A DNA stretch of 6,017 nucleotides from Gammaproteobacteria bacterium (GTDB lineage: Bacteria > Pseudomonadota > Gammaproteobacteria > Pseudomonadales > Halieaceae), in assembly GCA_029859085.1 (NCBI GenBank), contig JAOUDU010000187.1, positions 1-6,017 on the forward strand. The letters run 5' to 3'. Position numbers and translations under genes: made by a program. Below, piece after piece: positions 1 through 4,238 of this stretch (within the stretch, counting starts at the first letter, position 1; each line of letters starts with the position of its first letter). The notes beneath the pieces are model-generated. The model ran no database searches. It saw only the letters and a program-made list of their open reading frames with translations, and had not been told where the DNA came from.

Positions 1-570
1 CAGAGCCTTCCAGCCCGCGGGAACCACCAGGGAAAGTTCGAAGCGAGCCTTCAGGTCGGGCTGGTCGAACAGGGGAAAAACCGTGCGCGCGCGGTCAGGC
101 ACGAACAGGGTATAGAGAAAATCCGGGTTGCGGTTGAGGGAACCATCCCCCGCGATGAACTCTATGTCGATCTCGTTGCGCCCCCGGCGCAGCGCGGAGG
201 CCGGCAGGACAATATGCTCGTTGCCAGATTCGACCGCGGCGGCCGCGCCGTTGATCCGCAGGGACCGGATGCCGGCACCGCCCCCGCTGAAGTCGAGCTG
301 CAACGGCGCCGGGTTAGCGGCAAGCTCGAAGCTGATTGCCTCCTGTGCCGGTATCGGCGCACGCTCGTCCGCCGGGATATCAAAACGCAGCCGGTAATTG
401 ACATCGGCAAGCAGGCTGGCCCGGCTCCGGGCCAGCTGTTCCGGGACGCCAGCGCCAGGCAGCGCCGACGGCTGTTTTCCGCCCGCTGCCGTCACCGCCG
501 CTTCATCGCCGCAGGCTGCCAGCGCCAGCAATGCCAGCCCAAGCCCCGCCGCTCCCAGCAGACAATTCAT
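1..570 (-). CDS. M1-family metallopeptidase lipoprotein, N-terminal part (runs off the left edge)
   Basis: This reading frame runs leftwards from ATG 570 for 190 codons and leaves the window without a stop, so only the N-terminal region is present. Residues 1-20 form a lipoprotein signal: a hydrophobic stretch ending in the lipobox L-A-A-C (Cys20). Residue +2 is Gly rather than Asp, which by the E. coli Lol rule favours outer-membrane sorting. Residues 22-56 look like a flexible, Ala/Gly-rich linker, followed by a beta-rich domain. The family assignment rests on FLYTLFVPDRA (151-161) and FPLFDQPDLKARF (165-177), the hallmark end of the N-terminal domain of M1 (gluzincin) aminopeptidases. The catalytic GxMEN and HExxH-E motifs would lie beyond the window, so activity cannot be judged. 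ATG 570 is the first start after an in-frame TAG and has GGAG 7 bases upstream. The n-region of the signal has no Lys or Arg, which is unusual. The gene is divergent from nrdJab. Confidence 0.85.
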   Translation of the reverse strand, partial: MNCLLGAAGLGLALLALAACGDEAAVTAAGGKQPSALPGAGVPEQLARSRASLLADVNYRLRFDIPADERAPIPAQEAISFELAANPAPLQLDFSGGGAGIRSLRINGAAAAVESGNEHIVLPASALRRGRNEIDIEFIAGDGSLNRNPDFLYTLFVPDRARTVFPLFDQPDLKARFELSLVVPAGWKAL

Positions 571-599
571 CGCCCTGCTCCGGTGCTGTTCCCGCTGCC

Positions 600-605
600 A
601 CTATA
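600..605 (-). promoter_or_regulatory. possible -10 element for the M1 peptidase gene
   Basis: Read on the minus strand this is TATAGT, five of six matches to TATAAT, lying 29 bases upstream of the ATG at 570. Transcription would start about 24 bases before the start codon. No convincing -35 hexamer sits 16-18 bases further upstream (the 17-bp position reads TGCTAT), so this is a weak call. Confidence 0.25.
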
Positions 606-682
606 ACAAGCCGGTCGGAGCAATAGCAGCGGCGCCGCCCGGCGAACACCGCGGCACGCTTCAGGACGCCGCCACCGGTTAT

Positions 683-696
683 TTGCGCTGGATCAA
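683..696 (+). promoter_or_regulatory. FNR/Anr-like activator box upstream of nrdJab
   Basis: The sequence TTGCG-CTGG-ATCAA matches the FNR/Anr consensus TTGAT-N4-ATCAA at 8 of 10 defined positions, with a perfect right half and the correct four-base spacer. Its centre (689.5) lies about 40 bp before the transcription start predicted from the -10 element at 717-722. That is the position of the activator in class II FNR-dependent promoters, where a good -35 is not needed, and none is seen. It would raise nrdJab transcription when oxygen falls. Binding is inferred from sequence only. Confidence 0.45.
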
Positions 697-716
697 AACT
701 ACTGGCATTTTTTCAC

Positions 717-722
717 TATTCT
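717..722 (+). promoter_or_regulatory. candidate -10 element of the nrdJab promoter
   Basis: TATTCT matches TATAAT at four of six positions and predicts a transcription start near 728-731, giving a leader of roughly 65 bases. No -35 hexamer is visible at the usual spacing (694-699 reads CAAAAC), but the FNR-like box sits where an activator would replace it, and the NrdR box covers the predicted start. The leader is too short for a cobalamin riboswitch. Confidence 0.4.
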
Positions 723-737
723 TACTACATGTTGTGG
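722..737 (+). promoter_or_regulatory. NrdR box (ribonucleotide reductase repressor site)
   Basis: The imperfect palindrome centred on ACATGT (727-732) fits the NrdR consensus acaCwAtATaTwGtgt at every one of the strongly conserved core positions (C-w-A-n-A-T-n-T-w-G, 725-734). NrdR is the ATP/dATP-sensing repressor of bacterial ribonucleotide reductase operons, and the site lies over the predicted start of nrdJab transcription, where a repressor is expected. NrdR usually binds two boxes spaced by about three helical turns; here the partner is degenerate. The best candidates are around 691-706 and 755-770. Confidence 0.6.
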
Positions 738-793
738 ATCTCAGCTAAAAGCAGTGCGTACATGGTAGGCATGAGACAGTCCGGGAGTGCGCG

Positions 794-2947
794 ATGTCCA
801 CAGTGAGACCTTTTCCGGGCCCCAGGACCGCCGGCGCCGAAGTGCCGCTGCAGCCCGCCTCCCTCGATACCTGGCGGCAGAAATATTGCCTGCGGGATTC
901 CGGGGGCAATCCGCTGGACCGGGATATCGACGCGACGCTCCAGCGCGTGGCGCGGGCTATTGCCGCCGTGGAATCGACCGAGGCGCTCCGGCGCCACTGG
1001 TGCGAGGAGTTCCTGTGGGCCCTGCGCCAGGGCGCCATTCCAGCGGGGCGCATCCTGTCCAATGCCGGGGCCCGGGACTGCAAGGCCAATACATCCACCA
1101 TCAACTGCACCGTGTCGGGCACCCTGGCCGACTCGATGGAGAGTATCCTGGCGAAAAACTCCGAGGCCGGCCTGACCCTGAAGGCCGGATGCGGTATCGG
1201 CTATGAATTCTCGACCCTGCGCCCGGCGGGCGCCCCGGTCGCCGGCGCCGGGGCCCGCACCTCGGGCCCCCTGTCATTCATGGAAATCTTCGACAAGACC
1301 TGCCTTACCGTGTCCTCCGCCGGGGACCGACGCGGCGCCCAGATGGCCACCTTCGACGTCTCGCACCCGGATGTGCTGGAGTTTATCCGCGCCAAGCGCG
1401 AGCCGGGCCGGCTGCGCCAGTTCAACCTGTCGCTGCTGATCACCGATGAATTCATGCAGGCGGTAGAGGCGGACCGGCCCTGGCCGCTGGTATTCCCGGT
1501 GAAGGCAGCCACCCTGGAGGAGGCCGGGGCGAAAGCCGGGCCCAGGGGCATCCTCTGGCGGGCGTGGCCCGCTGACGACGGCTACCTGGTCAACGACCGT
1601 GGCGAGACCGCCTGCCGTATCTACCGCGAGGTACCGGCCCGCCATATCTGGCAGACCATAATGGCCTCCACCTACGACTACGCCGAGCCCGGCTTCATCC
1701 TGATCGACCGGGTCAACGAGCTCAACAACAACTGGTTCTGCGAAACGATCCGGGCGACCAATCCCTGCGGCGAGCAGCCGCTCCCCCCCTATGGCAGCTG
1801 CCTGCTTGGCTCGATCAACCTCACCCGTTTTGTCGAGCAGCCTTTCACCGAACAGGCCGGTTTCGACTGGCAGCGTTTCAACCGGGTGGTGGCCATTTTC
1901 ACCCGGATGCTGGATAACGTGGTCGAGATCAACGGCCTGCCGCTGGCGCCGCAACGGGAGGAGATCACCAGCAAGCGGCGCCACGGCATGGGGTTTCTCG
2001 GCCTGGGTTCCGCCCTGGCCATGCTGCGCCTGGCTTACGGCAGCGCCCCCGCGGTGCAATTCACGGAACAGGTGGCCAGGGAACTCGCCCTGACCGGCTG
2101 GCGCACCGGGCTTGAGCTGGCCCGGGAAAAAGGCGTCGCCCCGGCGCTGGGCCGGGAGTACACCGTCACCGAAGCCATGCTGGCGCGGCGGCCAGAAATG
2201 CGCGAGCACGGCGTCAGGGCCGGCGACAGTCTGCCGGGGCGCGTGCTGCACGCGCGCTACAGCCGCTATATGCAGAAGATCGCCGCGCTCGACCCGGGGC
2301 TGGTGGAGCAACTGGCGGAGCACGGCTGTCGCTTCACCCACCACAGTTCGATCGCCCCGACCGGGACCATCGCCCTGTCACTGGGCAACAATGCCAGCAA
2401 TGGCATCGAGCCCACCTTTGCCCAGCAGTACTCGCGCAACATCATCCGCGCGGGCAAGAAGACGAAGGAAAAGGTCGAGGTGGATTCCTATGAACTGCTG
2501 GCCTATCGCCACCTGGTAGACCCCGAGGCTTCGCCCTTCGCCACCGATGGGCCCCACTGCCTGCCTCCCTGGTTCGTGACCACCGACGACATAACGCCCC
2601 GGCAGCACGTGGATATGCAGGCCGCAGCCCAGGAATGGGTCGACTCCAGCATCTCCAAGACAATCAATGTTCCCGGTGACATCGATTACGAGGCATTCAA
2701 GGATATCTACCTCTACGCCTACCAGAGAGGCCTCAAAGGCTGCACCACGTTCCGTTTCAACCCGGACGCCTTCCAGGGCGTGCTGGTGCGGGACCAGGAT
2801 CTCGCCAACACCTGGTATCGATTTACCCTGAGTGACGGCACCACAGTGGAAGCGCGCGGCGATGAGGAAATCGAATACGACGGTGAATTACACACCGCAG
2901 CCAACCTGTACGACGCCCTCCGGGAGGGCTATTACGGCAAATTGTGA
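794..2947 (+). CDS. nrdJa: adenosylcobalamin-dependent (class II) ribonucleotide reductase, large component NrdJa
   Basis: This 717-residue protein reduces ribonucleotides to deoxyribonucleotides in the cytoplasm, using a thiyl radical made from coenzyme B12; class II enzymes work with or without oxygen. Residues N323-P-C325-G-E327 are the active-site N-x-C-x-E motif: Cys325 is the expected thiyl-radical residue, with Asn323 and Glu327. Cys105 (INCTVSG) and Cys336, eleven residues after Cys325, are the expected substrate-reducing pair, as in Thermotoga NrdJ. The phosphate-binding P-T-G-T motif is at 522-525. No ATP-cone is visible at the N-terminus. The protein ends in ...LREGYYGKL and lacks the cysteine-rich C-terminal tail of single-chain class II enzymes; that tail is in the next gene, as in the P. 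aeruginosa nrdJa/nrdJb split. ATG 794 has GGGAG six bases upstream. No frameshift or missing key residue is seen. Substrate level (diphosphate, as for relatives) is inferred. Confidence 0.95.
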   Translation: MSTVRPFPGPRTAGAEVPLQPASLDTWRQKYCLRDSGGNPLDRDIDATLQRVARAIAAVESTEALRRHWCEEFLWALRQGAIPAGRILSNAGARDCKANTSTINCTVSGTLADSMESILAKNSEAGLTLKAGCGIGYEFSTLRPAGAPVAGAGARTSGPLSFMEIFDKTCLTVSSAGDRRGAQMATFDVSHPDVLEFIRAKREPGRLRQFNLSLLITDEFMQAVEADRPWPLVFPVKAATLEEAGAKAGPRGILWRAWPADDGYLVNDRGETACRIYREVPARHIWQTIMASTYDYAEPGFILIDRVNELNNNWFCETIRATNPCGEQPLPPYGSCLLGSINLTRFVEQPFTEQAGFDWQRFNRVVAIFTRMLDNVVEINGLPLAPQREEITSKRRHGMGFLGLGSALAMLRLAYGSAPAVQFTEQVARELALTGWRTGLELAREKGVAPALGREYTVTEAMLARRPEMREHGVRAGDSLPGRVLHARYSRYMQKIAALDPGLVEQLAEHGCRFTHHSSIAPTGTIALSLGNNASNGIEPTFAQQYSRNIIRAGKKTKEKVEVDSYELLAYRHLVDPEASPFATDGPHCLPPWFVTTDDITPRQHVDMQAAAQEWVDSSISKTINVPGDIDYEAFKDIYLYAYQRGLKGCTTFRFNPDAFQGVLVRDQDLANTWYRFTLSDGTTVEARGDEEIEYDGELHTAANLYDALREGYYGKL

Positions 2948-2949
2948 CC

Positions 2950-2957
2950 GGGGGGAA
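2950..2957 (+). promoter_or_regulatory. ribosome binding site selecting the GTG 2965 start of nrdJb
   Basis: The run GGGGGGAA ends seven bases before GTG 2965, a normal spacing. The longer alternative, GTG 2944, overlaps the nrdJa stop codon, and its nearest purine-rich site (GGGAGG at 2922-2927) is 16 bases away, which is too far. This is why the shorter start is chosen. Confidence 0.5.
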
Positions 2958-2964
2958 ATCAACC

Positions 2965-3627
2965 GTGGCAAGGAAAATTGACAAGGAAATCGTGGACTGT
3001 TCGGTTGTCCCCGGGGCAACCGGGGCGGAGCCGGCAGGAATGGCGACCGACGTGGTGCAAATGCATGAGAAGCTGGAGCGCCCCGAGATCCTCGTGGGGT
3101 CGACCTACAAGGTAAAAACCCCGCTGTCGGAACACGCGCTGTACATCACGATCAACGATATAGTGCTCAACCAGGGCACTGAACACGAGCAGCGCAGGCC
3201 CTTCGAGATATTCATCAATTCCAAGAACATGGATCACTTCCAGTGGGTTGTCGCTCTCACCCGGGTCATCTCGGCGGTTTTTCGCAAGGGCGGCGATGCC
3301 ACCTTCCTGGTGGAGGAGCTGAAAGGCGTGTTCGACCCAAAGGGCGGCTACTTCAAGCGCGGCGGCCGCTTCATGCCATCGCTGGTCGCCGAGATCGGCG
3401 AGGCGATCGAACACCATATGAAGAGTATCGGACTGCTGCCGCAGGAGACTCTGGACCCGCACCAGAAAGCATACATCGCCGCAAAAAAGCAGGCCATGGC
3501 GAATAATGATGACGGGGACGACTACCCCGCCAGTGCGCTGCTGTGCGGCAAGTGCCACACCCGGGCGGTAGTGTATTCCGACGGCTGCAACACCTGCCTC
3601 AGCTGCGGCGACTCGAAGTGCTCCTGA
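2965..3627 (+). CDS. nrdJb: class II ribonucleotide reductase accessory component NrdJb (TSCPD domain plus Cys-rich tail)
   Basis: This 220-residue protein is the second half of a split class II ribonucleotide reductase. The body, roughly residues 25-150, resembles the TSCPD domain of reductase C-termini; signatures are the stretches LVGSTYKVKTPL, INSKNMDHFQW and FLVEELKGVFDP. The C-terminus has six cysteines in a C-x2-C...C-x2-C-x2-C-x4-C arrangement (194, 197, 208, 211, 214, 219), ending CGDSKCS. In single-chain NrdJ this tail binds zinc and carries the cysteines that re-reduce the active site, so NrdJb should shuttle reducing equivalents from thioredoxin-like donors to NrdJa. The order, the 17-bp gap after nrdJa and the shared strand imply one transcript. 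GTG 2965 gives MARKIDKEIVDC, like the start of other NrdJb proteins; GTG 2944 would add seven residues. Family identity is clear; the electron-shuttle role is inferred from the family. Confidence 0.92.
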   Translation: MARKIDKEIVDCSVVPGATGAEPAGMATDVVQMHEKLERPEILVGSTYKVKTPLSEHALYITINDIVLNQGTEHEQRRPFEIFINSKNMDHFQWVVALTRVISAVFRKGGDATFLVEELKGVFDPKGGYFKRGGRFMPSLVAEIGEAIEHHMKSIGLLPQETLDPHQKAYIAAKKQAMANNDDGDDYPASALLCGKCHTRAVVYSDGCNTCLSCGDSKCS

Positions 3628-3641
3628 GGGACCAGCGCATG

Positions 3642-4034
3642 TTAAAACAGCCGGCCGAAATCATGGGCAAGGCGCGGCCCGAAAACCAACAACCCGATCA
3701 GCACTGCGCCCAAAGCCGAAAGCAAAACCGCGCCGGCGGCGACATCCTTTGATTTTTTTACCAGCGGATGAAACTCGGGGGATGCCACGTCACACAGATA
3801 CTCGAAGGCCGTGTTCAGGGCTTCTGCCACCCACACCAGCGTTATCCCCATGACAAGCAGTGCCCATTCCGCCGGGCTCAGCCCGCAAATTATACCTGCC
3901 ACGAGAACACCCGCAGTGGCCGCCGCGTGTACCCACGCGTTGTGCTGGTCCCTCAGCATCAAGAGAATACCAAGCGACGCATGGTTTAAGCTCCTTAACC
4001 TCCCCGAGAAGGAAAACATGTGATTGTTATTCAT
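3642..4034 (-). CDS. dgkA: diacylglycerol kinase family membrane protein (DgkA / undecaprenol kinase type)
   Basis: This 130-residue inner-membrane kinase is predicted to phosphorylate diacylglycerol or undecaprenol with ATP. The signature E71-A-L-N74-T-A-F-E78 ... K96-D97 lines up with the catalytic E69, N72, E76, K94 and D95 of E. coli DgkA at a constant offset of two. Three membrane segments are apparent, near residues 36-52, 57-76 and 99-119, with an amphipathic N-terminus. The HPLVKKSKDVAAGAVLL stretch and the L-R-D-Q-H-N-A-W-V-H motif resemble the Gram-positive DgkA/UdpK branch more than classical E. coli DgkA, so lipid substrate is uncertain. Position 30 is Gln where UdpK proteins usually have Glu (E28 in E. 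coli), and 34 is Trp where Arg is usual. ATG 4034 has GAGG eight bases upstream; Met6 has none. The gene converges on nrdJb (14-bp gap) and diverges from kup. Confidence 0.9.
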   Translation of the reverse strand: MNNNHMFSFSGRLRSLNHASLGILLMLRDQHNAWVHAAATAGVLVAGIICGLSPAEWALLVMGITLVWVAEALNTAFEYLCDVASPEFHPLVKKSKDVAAGAVLLSALGAVLIGLLVFGPRLAHDFGRLF

Positions 4035-4053
4035 AGCGGGGACCTCGGAGCAG

Positions 4054-4082
4054 TTTATAGTAGTTGCCGGCTCCGGTCGGAA
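4054..4082 (-). promoter_or_regulatory. candidate sigma-70 promoter of the DgkA-family gene
   Basis: On the minus strand, TTCCGA (4082-4077, three of six matches to TTGACA) is followed after exactly 17 bp by TATAAA (4059-4054, five of six to TATAAT). Transcription would start near 4047, so the message would begin almost at the GAGG ribosome binding site (4046-4043). The -10 is good, the -35 is weak. Confidence 0.45.
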
Positions 4083-4160
4083 TCGGTCGACTACACGATT
4101 GCGCCGGCACTCCCGGAGATGGTATCACCGACCGGGTATCGCGGATATCCTGCTTCGCAA

Positions 4161-4224
4161 CTCATGGGGGCTTTACCGCCATCGTCAAGGCGGCTAAAGT
4201 GATTCCTCCTGCCGACCCCCGAGG
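4161..4224 (+). promoter_or_regulatory. foldable leader element upstream of kup, pairing the Shine-Dalgarno-like GAGG
   Basis: An inner hairpin pairs CTTTACCGCC (4171-4180) with GGCGG-C-TAAAG (4189-4199), ten pairs with one bulged C and an eight-base loop. Directly outside it, GGGGG (4166-4170) can pair with CCCCC (4216-4220), and after a two-base bulge CTC (4161-4163) pairs with GAG (4221-4223). The last pairing covers the only Shine-Dalgarno-like sequence before kup, GAGG 4221-4224. CCTCC (4205-4209), unpaired in this fold, could instead pair with GGGGG, and CCTC 4205-4208 with GAGG, so alternative folds exist. No T-run follows the hairpin, so it is not an intrinsic terminator. It matches no riboswitch I know, and a regulatory role is inference; the transcription start of kup is unknown. 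Confidence 0.35.
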
Positions 4225-4238
4225 TTTTCATCGCGCTG

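Noticed and set aside
733..741. DnaA-box-like TGTGGATCT downstream of the nrdJab promoter
   Set aside because: Seven of nine matches to a single short site, overlapping the better-supported NrdR box; no cluster of boxes is present.
214..748. Plus-strand open frames across the 5' part of the M1 peptidase gene and the intergenic region
   Set aside because: The minus-strand frame from 570 has a clear lipobox and M1 motifs; the plus-strand frames are Arg/Ala/Pro-rich shadows.
571..793. A cobalamin riboswitch controlling the B12-dependent reductase
   Set aside because: The predicted leader is only about 65 bases and no B12-box-like sequence was seen.
1274..2344. A 356-codon open frame on the minus strand inside nrdJa
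   Set aside because: It lies opposite the well-supported nrdJa frame, resembles no family I know and is explained by high GC at third codon positions.
2959..3558. A 199-codon minus-strand frame opposite nrdJb
   Set aside because: It mirrors the conserved nrdJb frame, has no recognisable domain and no convincing independent start signal.
4073..4135. Inverted repeat CCGGTCGG (4073-4080) / CCGACCGG (4128-4135), with a third related copy near 4085-4090
   Set aside because: It is an exact 8-bp match but widely spaced (47 bp) in GC-rich DNA and fits no operator I know; too weak to call a regulatory site.
4161..4224. A c-di-AMP (ydaO) riboswitch ahead of kup
   Set aside because: The conserved sequence blocks of that riboswitch are absent, and gammaproteobacteria generally lack c-di-AMP signalling.
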